Shown: positions 33,044 to 41,350, counted from the stretch's first letter. The stretch is DNA of 58,102 bases from Armatimonadota bacterium (GCA_031459765.1 JAVKHY010000014.1:1-58102); one strand, 5' to 3'. Numbers and translations are program-made. The notes: generated from the sequence alone by a model not told the origin.

Positions 33044-34096
33044 TCAGCCCCCCCGCCGGGAGACGGCCCAGGCCGCCGAGGGATCGAAGCTCAAGGCCAC
33101 GGGCTGGCCGGGAGCGAAGGCGCGCGACGGATCGGCCTGCACCCGCAGGGTCAGCCCGCCCGGCCCCTCGATCCGGTAGTCGAAGAGATTGCCCAGGTAG
33201 ACCCGCTCGCGTACCGTCCCCCGCAGCACATTGCGGTGCGCCTCGTCGAAGTGCAGGGCCTCGGGGCGCACACAGATCAGGACCTCGCCTCCATCCGCCT
33301 CGCCCGCGCAGGTGAAGGTCCCGGCCGCCGTGCGCACCACCAGGCGGCCGTCTTCCCGGCCGGCCACCGTTCCGGGGATGAAGTTGGACAGCCCGACGAA
33401 CTCCGCCACCCAGGCGTTGCTGGGACGCCGGTAGATCTCCTCGGGCGGACCGACCTGCTGCAGGAGCCCGTCGCGCATGACCGCGATGCGGTCGGCCAGC
33501 ACCATCGCCTCCGCCTGGTCGTGGGTGACGTAGACCGTGGTGATCCCCACGTCCCGCTGGAGCTGGCGGATGTAGAAGCGCATGTCCTCGCGCAGCTTGG
33601 CGTCCAGGTTGGCCAGGGGCTCGTCCAGCAGCAGCACGGCCGGGTTCGTCACGAGGGCCCGGGCCAGGGCCACACGCTGCTGCTGCCCGCCGGAGAGTTG
33701 ATAGGGGTAGCGCCGCTCCAGCCCGCGGAGCTGCACGCGCTCCAGGATGGCGCCCACCCGCTGCCGGATGGCCCCCGGAGTCTCCCGCCGCATCTCCAGG
33801 CCGAAGGCCACGTTCTGCCAGACCGTCATGTGTGGGAACAGGGCGTAGCTCTGAAAGACGATGCCGATGTTGCGCCGTTCCGGGGGCAGCGGCGTGACGG
33901 AGCGCTCGCCGAAGAGGATCTCGCCGGCGTCGGGGGTCTCGAAGCCGCCGATCAGCCGGAGGGTGGTGGTCTTCCCGCACCCGGAGGGGCCCAGGAGGGT
34001 GATCAGCTCACCCTCCCGGATCTCCAGGTTGAGCGCGCGGACCGCGACGACGGCGCCGAACCGCTTCGTCAGCCCCCGCAGCGCGATCGCAGACAT
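33044..34096 (-). CDS. ABC transporter ATP-binding protein, PotA-like
   Basis: 350 residues. Walker A is GPSGCGKTTT, the signature is LSGGQQQRVALARAL, Walker B is VLLLDEPLANLD and the switch His is in YVTHDQAEAM. A C-terminal TOBE-type domain follows (LRVQADPSRAFAPGQPVALSF). It powers the PotB/PotC pair encoded next to it. The PotA-like length and TOBE domain distinguish it from the DppD/DppF-type ATPases elsewhere in the window. Confidence 0.94.
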   Translation of the reverse strand: MSAIALRGLTKRFGAVVAVRALNLEIREGELITLLGPSGCGKTTTLRLIGGFETPDAGEILFGERSVTPLPPERRNIGIVFQSYALFPHMTVWQNVAFGLEMRRETPGAIRQRVGAILERVQLRGLERRYPYQLSGGQQQRVALARALVTNPAVLLLDEPLANLDAKLREDMRFYIRQLQRDVGITTVYVTHDQAEAMVLADRIAVMRDGLLQQVGPPEEIYRRPSNAWVAEFVGLSNFIPGTVAGREDGRLVVRTAAGTFTCAGEADGGEVLICVRPEALHFDEAHRNVLRGTVRERVYLGNLFDYRIEGPGGLTLRVQADPSRAFAPGQPVALSFDPSAAWAVSRRGG

Positions 34097-34103
34097 CGGG
34101 CTC

Positions 34104-35147
34104 CTACCGGCCGAGGATCACGCGGTTCCACTTGTTGATCATCTCTTCCCGCGCCCCGGCGTTGACCCAGTCCCAGTCCCACTTCATGATCTGCCGGATC
34201 TGGGCCTGGGTGTGCACCGGGATCTCCGTGGCCAGGCGGCCCGTGATGCGCACGGTGCGGTTGGCCGGCGTCCACCAGAACTGCCCGGACCACTTCTCCT
34301 GGACCGGACGGGAGAGGAAGTAGTTGATGAACCGGTAGGCCAGCTCCTTGTTCGTCGAGCCGGCCAGGATGTTGGTGTCCTGCTCGAACATGAAGACACC
34401 CTCCCGCGGGAACACCCACTCGATGGGGACGCCCTGGTTCTTCAGCCGCGACGCCGCCGGGGAGTCCAGGATGCCCACATGGACCTCGCCGCGGGTGAGC
34501 AGAATTTCCATATCCCCGGAGAAGTCGGTCTGGCGGAAGGGCCAGAGTTCCTTGATCTTGTTGATGGCGAAGTCGATGTCCCGGTCGTTGCCCCGGTAGA
34601 TGCGGGAGACGAGCATGGTGAACATCGGGTTGGCGGAGTTGGCCACGCTGTAGAGGCCCAGGCGGCCCTTGTAGGCCGGATCCCACAGATCCTTCCAGGA
34701 CTTGGGCACCTTGGTCACCAGGTCGGTCCGGTAGGCGATGCCCAGGGGGCCGACGAGCGTGATCACGCCGATGTCGTCCTTGATCCGCAGTTCGGGCCAG
34801 ACGTCCTTGAGGTTGGGCACCTTGTCCACCGTGAGTGTCTCGAAGAAGCCTTCCTTGCGGATCGCGGAGACCCACGTGGTGTTGGCGATGATCACGTCGA
34901 AGGGCGGCGTCCCACGGCCCGCGGCGCGGATCTTCGCCACCCAGTCCCGCGAGAGCCCCACCGACAGCTCCACCTTCGCCCCCGTCTCGCTTTCGAACCC
35001 GGGGACGATCTCCCGGCGCATGAACTGCTCCCACGGGCCGCCGTAGCTGGTCACGACCAGGGTCCCCGCGCTCCCGCCCCGGGTCACCCCCGTGGCAAGC
35101 GTCGTCACCGCCAGCACCAGGACGAGCCCGACGAGCATCCGTCTCAT
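34104..35147 (-). CDS. ABC transporter substrate-binding protein, PotD/AfuA-like (family 1/6 type)
   Basis: 347 residues. Signal peptide MRRMLVGLVLVLAVTTLATG, then TLVVTSYGGPWEQFMRREIVPGFESETGAKVEL, which is the PotD-type opening (SYGG...FE..TG). WYTPANRTV-like WWTPANRTVRITGRLATEI and MKWDWDWVNAGAREEMINKWNRVIL close the protein as in polyamine/iron-type receptors. The frame is open far upstream, but the signal peptide fixes the start at 35147. Its ATG overlaps the IclR stop (ATGA). It would deliver the substrate to PotB/C/A. Confidence 0.92.
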   Translation of the reverse strand: MRRMLVGLVLVLAVTTLATGVTRGGSAGTLVVTSYGGPWEQFMRREIVPGFESETGAKVELSVGLSRDWVAKIRAAGRGTPPFDVIIANTTWVSAIRKEGFFETLTVDKVPNLKDVWPELRIKDDIGVITLVGPLGIAYRTDLVTKVPKSWKDLWDPAYKGRLGLYSVANSANPMFTMLVSRIYRGNDRDIDFAINKIKELWPFRQTDFSGDMEILLTRGEVHVGILDSPAASRLKNQGVPIEWVFPREGVFMFEQDTNILAGSTNKELAYRFINYFLSRPVQEKWSGQFWWTPANRTVRITGRLATEIPVHTQAQIRQIMKWDWDWVNAGAREEMINKWNRVILGR

Positions 35148-35950
35148 GCTCCCCACCCCCTCCGCATCGGAGTGCCTGCCCCCACCAGTTGCTGCGCGAT
35201 CCCTTCGGCCGCCCGCTTCAGCCGCCCCACCACCTCCGGCACCCTCGCCACCGGCAGACGGGACACCGGTCCGGCCACGGCCAGGGCGCCCATCAGCTGT
35301 CCGGCGCACACAATCGGCACCGCGATGCCCACCACGCCCGGCGACAGTTCGCCGGAGGAGTAGGCATAGCCGCGCCGCCGGATGCGCTGCAGCTCCATCC
35401 GCAGCAGCCGGGGATCGGTCGTCGTCCGCGGCGTCACCCGCGGGAGCGGCCCGTTCAGGATCTCGTCGATCTCCTCCGGCGGCAGGTGGGCCAGCAGCAC
35501 CTTGTTCGAAGCACCGGCGTGCAACGGCCAGGGGGTGCCCACCGGATAGGTCAGCTTGAGGGGCGCACCGCTGGGCAGCGTGTCGATGACGACCGCGGAG
35601 CGGCCTTCCACGACCAGCAGGAAGGCGGACTCGCCGGTAGCCTCCACCAGCCGCCGCAGATAGGGCCGGGCCGCCGCGCGCAGGTCGATCCCGGCAAGGG
35701 CCACTTGGCCGAGCCGGGCCACGGCCAGGCTGAGGTGGTACGAGCGTTGCTGCCGGTCGTACACCAGCAGCCCGCCGGCTTCCAGCGAGCGCAGCACGCG
35801 GTAGGCGGTGCTGCGGGAGACGTTCAGATGCCGGGCGGCGCCGGAGAGGTCCAGCACCGGATCGTCCACGGTGAACCGGTGAAGCAGGGTCGCCGCCCGC
35901 TCCACCCCGCGGAGCACATCGCCTGGCTCGTGACGTCTCGGCCGCGCCAT
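35144..35950 (-). CDS. IclR-family transcriptional regulator (first)
   Basis: 268 residues. The N-terminal winged helix (DVLRGVERAATLLHRFT, LDLSGAARHLNVSRSTAYRVLRSLEAGGLL) and the C-terminal effector domain (GESAFLLVVEGRSAVVIDTLPSG, HAGASNKVLLAHL and GYAYSSGELSPGVVGIAVPI) are complete. IclR proteins bind a small acid or amide and control an adjacent operon. It is the first gene of the seven-gene PotDABC-HyuAB operon and probably autoregulates. A perfect 7-base inverted repeat lies 13-34 bases upstream of its start. Effector not known. Confidence 0.93.
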   Translation of the reverse strand: MARPRRHEPGDVLRGVERAATLLHRFTVDDPVLDLSGAARHLNVSRSTAYRVLRSLEAGGLLVYDRQQRSYHLSLAVARLGQVALAGIDLRAAARPYLRRLVEATGESAFLLVVEGRSAVVIDTLPSGAPLKLTYPVGTPWPLHAGASNKVLLAHLPPEEIDEILNGPLPRVTPRTTTDPRLLRMELQRIRRRGYAYSSGELSPGVVGIAVPIVCAGQLMGALAVAGPVSRLPVARVPEVVGRLKRAAEGIAQQLVGAGTPMRRGWGA

Positions 35951-35962
35951 AGGGGTTGGGAA

Positions 35963-35984
35963 GTTTTCCCGCTATCCGGAAAAC
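35963..35984 (-). promoter_or_regulatory. Candidate IclR operator upstream of the PotDABC-HyuAB operon
   Basis: GTTTTCC (35963-35969), an 8-base spacer, and GGAAAAC (35978-35984) form a perfect inverted repeat. It is just upstream of the IclR start at 35950, also within the divergent region facing the AroM-type gene at 36045. Confidence 0.5.
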
Positions 35985-36044
35985 GTCTCCAGGATTAGTC
36001 CCGCAGGTTCGCGCGCCCCGGCGGGGAATCCTTCTCTCACCGTC

Positions 36045-36704
36045 ATGTCCCGACTGGGCGCCGTGACCATCGGCCAGTCCCCGCGCACCGACATCGTTCC
36101 TGAACTTCGCACCGTCCTCGGCCCCGAGGTGGAGATCCTGGAAGCGGGAGCGCTGGACGGCCTGAGCGCCGAGGCGATCCGCGCCCTGGCTCCGGAGCAC
36201 GGAGAGACCGTCCTGGTCAGCCGGCTGCGCGACGGCACTCCGGTGCGGCTGGCGCACGACCGCCTGCTTCCACTCCTGGAACGCCAAGTGGCGGAGCTCG
36301 CTCCCACGGTGGACGCGGTGCTCCTCCTCTGCACCGGCTCGTTCCATCCGTTTTCGGTCGGCCGGCCGGTCCTCTACCCCGAGCACCTGCTGCTGGCCTT
36401 CGCCCGGGCGGTCTTCCCCGGCCACATCGGCGTGATCACCCCCGATCACGCCCAGATTGAAGAACAACAGGAACGATGGGGCAAGGTCGCCCGGCAGGTC
36501 ACCGTTGCCGCCTGCTCGCCCTACGCCGCCGCCTCCGAGCTGCCCTCGGTGGGAGTCCGACTGGCGGAAGCCGGCGCGGAGTGCATCGTGCTGGATTCTC
36601 TGGGATACAGTCTGGAGATGAAGCAGGAGGTGCGTCGAAGCGCCGGCCGCCCGGTCCTCCTGCCCCGCACGATCCTGGCGCGCGCCGCGGCCGAACTCCT
36701 CTGA
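36045..36704 (+). CDS. AroM-family protein (Asp/Glu/hydantoin racemase superfamily-like)
   Basis: 219 residues. The N-terminal LGAVTIGQSPRTDIVPEL is the AroM family hallmark; IGVITPDHAQIEEQQERW and CIVLDSLGYSLEMKQEVR also match E. coli AroM. The fold is related to PLP-independent racemases, where two Cys do the chemistry. Here Cys96 (LLLCTGSF) is present but the second position is Ser185 (LDSLGY), so classical racemase chemistry is doubtful. It is divergent from the IclR-Pot-Hyu operon and precedes a luciferase-like oxidoreductase by six bases. Function unproven; in other genomes AroM-type genes sit with peptidase and DUF1177 genes. Confidence 0.88.
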   Translation: MSRLGAVTIGQSPRTDIVPELRTVLGPEVEILEAGALDGLSAEAIRALAPEHGETVLVSRLRDGTPVRLAHDRLLPLLERQVAELAPTVDAVLLLCTGSFHPFSVGRPVLYPEHLLLAFARAVFPGHIGVITPDHAQIEEQQERWGKVARQVTVAACSPYAAASELPSVGVRLAEAGAECIVLDSLGYSLEMKQEVRRSAGRPVLLPRTILARAAAELL

Positions 36705-36710
36705 CCGGCG

Positions 36711-37715
36711 ATGGTGCTGGGGGTGGCGCTGCGTGACGTCCTCCCCGGAGCCGCCGGCCCGCCGGCGTTGCCGGTCGGGGCGATGGTGGAGCTGGCCGCC
36801 CTGGCCGACCGGAACGGCTACCACAGCGTCTGGGTGCCGGAAGGCCGCGGCCGGGAGAGCTTCTCGCAGCTGGGCGCGATGGCGGCGGTCACGCAGCGTG
36901 TAGGGCTGGCGACGGGGATCCTGCCGGTCTTCTCGCGTCCACCGGCGCTGGCCGCCATGGCCCTGGCCACGCTCGACGACCTCTCCCGCGGACGGATGAT
37001 CCTCGGCGTCGGCACGGGGCACCCCGCCGTCTCCGAACTCGGCTACGGGCAACGGTTCCACGCGCCGACGGAGGCGGTGCGCGAGTTCGTGGACATTGTC
37101 CGCCGGGCGATGCGCGGAGAGCGGGTCCGCTACGCGGGCCGGGTCTTCCAGGTGCAGGACTTCGCCCTGGAGACCGCGCCCCCGCGCGTGGTGCCGGTCT
37201 ACGTCGCCGCCCTGCGGAGCCGGATGCTGCGGCTGGGCGGAGAGATCGGCGACGGAGTTTTGCTGAACTGGGTCCCTGTGGCCCGCGCCCGCCGGGCGGC
37301 CGCCGCCGTCCGCGACACGGCCCGGGCGGCGGGACGCGACCCGGCCCGCATCTCCGTGGCGTGCTTCGTGCGGGCGTGCGTGACCGACCGCCCCGCTCCC
37401 GCCCGGGATCTGCTGCGCCGCATCATCGCCACGTATGCCGCCCTGCCCTCCTACCGGGAGATGTGGTCGCGCGTCGGGTTTGCGGAGGAGATGCGCGCCG
37501 TGGCCGCGGCGCCGGAGCCGGAGGCCGCGCCGGGTGCCGTTTCCGAACGGATGGTGGACGCGCTGGGGTTGATCGGTCCCCCCGAGACCGTCCGCCGCGG
37601 ACTCGAGGAGTTCCGCCGCGCAGGGGTCGACCTGCCCATCGTCTACCCTTTCTCCCCCGAGCCCGGCGACCGGCCGTACCGGGAAACCCTCGTCGCCCTC
37701 TCCCCCGCCGGGTAG
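36711..37715 (+). CDS. LLM-class (luciferase-like) flavin/F420-dependent oxidoreductase
   Basis: 334 residues. MVELAALADRNGYHSVWVPEGRGRES and RGRMILGVGTGHPAVSELGYGQRFHAPTEAVREFVDIVRRAM follow the TIM-barrel pattern of the LLM/F420 family. LRMLRLGGEIGDGVLLNW is another family block. Members oxidise or reduce with FMN or F420, including mono-oxygenation and methylene-tetrahydromethanopterin reductase-like chemistry. It begins six bases after the AroM-type gene and probably shares its message. The substrate is not known; F420 use is possible, since a deazaflavin-type nitroreductase also occurs in the window. Confidence 0.86.
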   Translation: MVLGVALRDVLPGAAGPPALPVGAMVELAALADRNGYHSVWVPEGRGRESFSQLGAMAAVTQRVGLATGILPVFSRPPALAAMALATLDDLSRGRMILGVGTGHPAVSELGYGQRFHAPTEAVREFVDIVRRAMRGERVRYAGRVFQVQDFALETAPPRVVPVYVAALRSRMLRLGGEIGDGVLLNWVPVARARRAAAAVRDTARAAGRDPARISVACFVRACVTDRPAPARDLLRRIIATYAALPSYREMWSRVGFAEEMRAVAAAPEPEAAPGAVSERMVDALGLIGPPETVRRGLEEFRRAGVDLPIVYPFSPEPGDRPYRETLVALSPAG

Positions 37716-37782
37716 GGCGCCGCCTCCGCGCCGGATGCGGCGTCCGACGCGGCGCGATCCTGGAGGTAATCGAGCCCCTGGA

Positions 37783-37823
37783 GCGGAATTTCCCCACCGG
37801 TCATTCCGGGAACGGTGTTCCGC
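37783..37823 (+). promoter_or_regulatory. Nested inverted repeats upstream of second IclR gene
   Basis: GCGGAA (37783-37788) pairs with TTCCGC (37818-37823), and inside it CACCG (37795-37799) pairs with CGGTG (37813-37817). This is a possible operator for the regulator that starts at 37840. Confidence 0.35.
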
Positions 37824-37839
37824 TAAGAGAAACGGCTCC

Positions 37840-38643
37840 TTGGGCAGACAGACGGTCACGACGCGGCCCCTGCAGGCGGTCGACCGGGCGCTCCGCCTGA
37901 TCGACCTGCTCGCCGACGGCAGCCCCCGTCTGGGTGTCAGCGACCTGGCCCGGAAGACGGGGTGGAGCAAGGCGGTGGTCTTTCGTCTGTTGCGCACCCT
38001 TGAGGCGCACGGGTACGTCCTGCAGGACGAGGCCCGGCGCTATCAGATGGGTACCAAGCCCCTCCAGCTCGCCGGGGCGGTCCTCCGCCGCCTCGGGCTT
38101 CCCCAGGTGGCGCGCCCGGCCATGCTCGCGCTCTCCGAGCGCACCGGGGAGTCCGTGGTGCTCACCGTCCCCACCCCCGGCGGCATCATCTGCCTGGATA
38201 CCGTGGACAGCCCGCAGCAGCTGCGGGCGACGTTCCGGGTGGGACGCGTCATCCCCTGGCACGCCGGAGCGGCGGGCAAACTGCACCTTGCGTACCTGAT
38301 GCCGAAGCGGGCGCGGGCCATCCTGGCCGGGAGACTGCCCCGCTACACGGAGAGAACGGTCACCGATCCCGCTCGGCTTAGGGAAGAGCTGCGCCGGATA
38401 CGCCGGCAGGGATACGCCTTCACCGTCGGCGAGCTGGATCCCGGGGTCGCCGCCATCTCCGTCCCGGTCCTGGACTGGCGGGGGGAGATGGTGGCCGCGA
38501 TCAGCCTCGGCGGCCCGGCGCCGCGGTTTGCGGAAGACCGCCTGCCGGGGCTGCTGAAGGAAGTCCGGCGGGCGGCGACCAGCATCTCCCGGCTCCTGGG
38601 CGGCCAGAGTCCCGCCCCGGCAGTCCGGCGGCGGTCCTCATGA
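37840..38643 (+). CDS. IclR-family transcriptional regulator (second)
   Basis: About 267 residues. The winged helix (QAVDRALRLIDLLADGSPRLG, SDLARKTGWSKAVVFRLLRTLEAHGYVLQ) and effector domain (GESVVLTVPTPGGIICLDTV, HAGAAGKLHLAYLMPKRARAIL, GYAFTVGELDPGVAAISVPV) are intact. The start is set at TTG 37840, after the inverted repeats and close to the domain start; an ATG at 37735 would add 35 residues without homology. It stands right before the DppABCDF operon, which it likely controls. It is clearly a paralogue of the regulator at 35144 and not a duplicate. Confidence 0.9.
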   Translation: MGRQTVTTRPLQAVDRALRLIDLLADGSPRLGVSDLARKTGWSKAVVFRLLRTLEAHGYVLQDEARRYQMGTKPLQLAGAVLRRLGLPQVARPAMLALSERTGESVVLTVPTPGGIICLDTVDSPQQLRATFRVGRVIPWHAGAAGKLHLAYLMPKRARAILAGRLPRYTERTVTDPARLREELRRIRRQGYAFTVGELDPGVAAISVPVLDWRGEMVAAISLGGPAPRFAEDRLPGLLKEVRRAATSISRLLGGQSPAPAVRRRSS

Positions 38644-38677
38644 CATGAGGAGATTCCACAGGAGGGAGGGGAGGAGT

Positions 38678-40264
38678 GTGAAGCGGTTTGCCGGAGCGGT
38701 CTTGGTGGTGACGGCGCTGCTCGTTCTGCCGGCGCAGGTCCGGTCCCAGGCGCCGATCACCTTCACCTACATCGAGCAGCAGATCATCACGGCCAGCGAT
38801 CCCGCCGCCGCGGTCGACGAGAGCAGCCTGATCGCGGCGATCAACCTCTACGACCCCCTGCTCTATCCCAATGTGGAGCAGGGGTCCATGGCCCCCCGGC
38901 CCCACGTGGCCGAATCCTGGACCATCTCGCCCGACGGCAAGATCTACACCTTCAAGATCCGTCGGGGCATCAAGTTCCACAGCGGCCGGGAACTGACCGC
39001 CGCCGACGTGGTCTTCTCCATGGATCGCGCCCTGCGCATGAAGAAGGGCTTCTCCTGGGTGTGGACGCCGGTCCTGGAACCCGGCCGGGTCCGGGCCATC
39101 GATCCCTACACCGTGCGCTTCGAGCTCAAGGACGCCTACGCGCCCTTCCTGGGATCCCTGTTGCTCTTCTTCATCCTGGACAAGGATCTGGTCATGAGCA
39201 ACCTCCGCCCCGGGCCCTACGGCGAGTTCGGCGACTACGGGGTGGCCTTCCTGGAGCGCGCCGACGCCGGCTCCGGGCCCTACAGGATGGAGCGGTTCGA
39301 CCGCGCCACCGAGATGGTGATGACGCGCTTCGACGCGTACTGGCGGGGGTGGAAGCCGAACCAGATCAGCCGGGTGTCCTTCAAGACCGTCACGGAGGAA
39401 GCCACGGTCAAGACGCTCCTGCTCTCCGGCCAGGCCGACATGGTGAACCAGTGGCTGACGGTGCAGGGCTTCCGCGAGCTGCGTCAGGCCAGCGGGATCG
39501 TGGTCAAAGAAGATCCCTCCGTCCAGCTCTTCCACCTGGAGATGAACACGAAGAAGCCGCCGCTGGACAACCTCAAGGTCCGGCAGGCCATCGCCTACGC
39601 CTTCGACTACGACACCGCCATCCAGCAGATCTTCGAAGGGGCGACCAAGGCCCGCGGGCCGGTCCCCGTGCGGGTGCCGGGCTGGAATCCCAACGTGCCG
39701 GTCTACTCGCGCAACACGACCAAGGCCAAACAGCTGCTGGCTGAGTCGGGGGTGCCCGCCAGCGCTCTGGCCGTGGAGTACGCCTACGTTGTCACCCTTC
39801 CCCTGGAGCGCCAGATCGGGCTGCTGCTGAAGAACAACCTGGAGGCCATCGGATTCAAGGTCGAGATCCGCGGCGAGCCGTGGGCGCGGATCGTCGAACT
39901 GGCCACCAAGGCGGAGACCACTCCGCACATCACGGCCATCTTCGACACGCTGAAATATCCCCATGTGGATAGCCACACCTACGGGATGTACCATCCGTCC
40001 TGCTGGGGGACGTTCCGCTGCATGAGCTTTTATGAGAATCCGAAGGTAACGCAGGTCCTGGAGGCCGCGCGGCGGGCGACGAAGCCGGAGGAGCAGATGC
40101 GGCTGTACCAGCAGGCCCAGGCCCTGATCGTGGCCGACGCTCCGAGCATCTACGTGGCGAACCCGCTGCACCGCATCGCCTTCCGGAACTACGTCAAGGG
40201 CTACCGCTACGTGGGCCTGCTGGGGTTTGACGTGGCGTACTACGACTTCACCATCGTCAGGTGA
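38678..40264 (+). CDS. dppA: ABC transporter substrate-binding protein, family 5 (set 3)
   Basis: 528 residues from a GTG behind GAGGAGT. A signal peptide (KRFAGAVLVVTALLVLPAQVRS) is followed by ITFTYIEQQIITASDPAAAVDESS. HVAESWTISPDGKIYTFKIR-RGIKFHSGRELTAADVVFSMDRAL is the SBP_bac_5 marker, and VRQAIAYAFDYDTAIQQIFEG follows. HPSCWGTFRCMSFYENPKV adds two Cys that could pair. It opens the only complete Dpp-type operon in the window (A-B-C-D-F). A perfect palindromic hairpin separates it from dppB. Gene symbols are used in the generic Dpp sense; the ligand is not proven to be a dipeptide. Confidence 0.92.
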   Translation: MKRFAGAVLVVTALLVLPAQVRSQAPITFTYIEQQIITASDPAAAVDESSLIAAINLYDPLLYPNVEQGSMAPRPHVAESWTISPDGKIYTFKIRRGIKFHSGRELTAADVVFSMDRALRMKKGFSWVWTPVLEPGRVRAIDPYTVRFELKDAYAPFLGSLLLFFILDKDLVMSNLRPGPYGEFGDYGVAFLERADAGSGPYRMERFDRATEMVMTRFDAYWRGWKPNQISRVSFKTVTEEATVKTLLLSGQADMVNQWLTVQGFRELRQASGIVVKEDPSVQLFHLEMNTKKPPLDNLKVRQAIAYAFDYDTAIQQIFEGATKARGPVPVRVPGWNPNVPVYSRNTTKAKQLLAESGVPASALAVEYAYVVTLPLERQIGLLLKNNLEAIGFKVEIRGEPWARIVELATKAETTPHITAIFDTLKYPHVDSHTYGMYHPSCWGTFRCMSFYENPKVTQVLEAARRATKPEEQMRLYQQAQALIVADAPSIYVANPLHRIAFRNYVKGYRYVGLLGFDVAYYDFTIVR

Positions 40265-40293
40265 GCGGGGAGACGAGGTCACCGTAACGGTCG

Positions 40294-40329
40294 GGGAGGG
40301 TCCGGCGGCCCGGGCCGCCGGACCCTCCC
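40294..40329 (+). other. Perfect 36-base palindrome between dppA and dppB
   Basis: The 18-base arms (40294-40311 and 40312-40329) are exact reverse complements and would form a very stable RNA hairpin. No T-run follows, so it probably tunes the dppA:dppBCDF ratio rather than ending transcription. Confidence 0.75.
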
Positions 40330-40342
40330 GGCGGAGTCCGCG

Positions 40343-41350
40343 ATGAGTTTCGGCACCTACCTGCTGCGGCGGCTGCTGCACATCGTCCCCGCCCTGGTGG
40401 GCCTGTCCATCCTCATCTTTGTCCTCTCCCGGGTGATCCCCGGAGATCCGGCGCGCCTGGCGCTCGGCCCGGACGCCACCGAAGAGCAGGTCCGGCAGCT
40501 GCGGGAGGAGATGGGGCTGGACCAGCCGCTGCTCACGCAGTATGTGCGGTACGTGGCGGGGCTCTTCCGGGGCGACTTCGGGTTCTCCCTGCGCACACGG
40601 CGCAACGTCGCCCAGGACATCCGCGAGTTCCTCCCGGCCACCGTCGAGTTGACCACCGTGGCCATGCTCTTCGCCGTGGCCGTGGGCCTGCCGCTGGGGG
40701 TCCTGGCCGCCGTGCACAAAGATCGCCCTGCGGATCACATCAGCCGGCTGCTGGCGCTGGCCGGGGTGGCCCTGCCGCGCTTCTGGCTGGCCATCCTCCT
40801 GCAGCTGTTGTTTGCCTACTACCTGGGCATCCTCCCCACCATCGGCCGCGGCCCGGTCCCCCCGGTCCGCATCACCGGCCTCTTCCTCCTGGACAGCCTG
40901 CTCACCCTGAACATCCCCGCCTTCCTCGTGGCCCTCAAGCACATCGCCCTGCCGGCGGTGGCGCTCTCCCTGGGATCCCTGGCGCAGATCACCCGGCTGG
41001 TGCGGGCCAACATGATCGAGGAGATGCGCCGGGATTACGCCCTGGCTGCGCGGTCTTACGGCCTGCCCGAGCGGGTGATCATCTTCAAGTACGTCCTGAA
41101 GAACGCGTTCTCATCGGCGCTGACGGTCATCGGCCTGTCCTATGGATTCCTGCTGGGGAACGCCTTCCTCGTGGAAACCGTCTTCGCCTGGCCGGGCCTG
41201 GCCTTTTACGGTGTGGACTCGCTGTTGTTCAAAGATCTCAACGCCGTGGTCGGGGTGACCATCGTGATCGGCGTCGCCTTCGCCGTGGTGAACCTCCTGG
41301 TGGACATCGCCTACGGCTACCTCGACCCGCGGATCCGGTACGAGGCCTGA
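40343..41350 (+). CDS. dppB: ABC peptide-type transporter permease DppB (set 3)
   Basis: 335 residues. YLLRRLLHIVPALVGLSILIFVLSRVIPGDPARLALG is the DppB N-terminus. The C-terminus reads ETVFAWPGLAFYGVDSLLFKDLNAVVG and YGYLDPRIRYEA. The EAA loop is DYALAARSYGLPERVIIFKYVLKN. A periplasmic insert of about 30 residues (GPVPPVRITGLFLLDSLLTLNIPAF) makes it longer than the other DppB paralogues here. It pairs with dppC six bases downstream. Confidence 0.94.
   Translation: MSFGTYLLRRLLHIVPALVGLSILIFVLSRVIPGDPARLALGPDATEEQVRQLREEMGLDQPLLTQYVRYVAGLFRGDFGFSLRTRRNVAQDIREFLPATVELTTVAMLFAVAVGLPLGVLAAVHKDRPADHISRLLALAGVALPRFWLAILLQLLFAYYLGILPTIGRGPVPPVRITGLFLLDSLLTLNIPAFLVALKHIALPAVALSLGSLAQITRLVRANMIEEMRRDYALAARSYGLPERVIIFKYVLKNAFSSALTVIGLSYGFLLGNAFLVETVFAWPGLAFYGVDSLLFKDLNAVVGVTIVIGVAFAVVNLLVDIAYGYLDPRIRYEA

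Noticed and set aside
31348-33980. Alternative long frames in the PotB/PotC region
   Set aside because: Only the frames with six-helix EAA-loop permeases carry family motifs; others are Arg/Pro/Gly-rich shadows.
37735-37839. Upstream ATG (37735) as start of the second IclR gene
   Set aside because: The extra 35 residues lack IclR similarity and overlap the inverted repeats that look regulatory.
34104-37997. A reading frame of about 1300 codons open on the minus strand through the PotD-like gene, the AroM-like gene region and beyond
   Set aside because: Only the last 347 codons (PotD-like protein with its own signal peptide) are coding; the rest lies across genes on other frames and reads as Arg/Gly/Pro-rich low-similarity sequence, a by-product of high GC.
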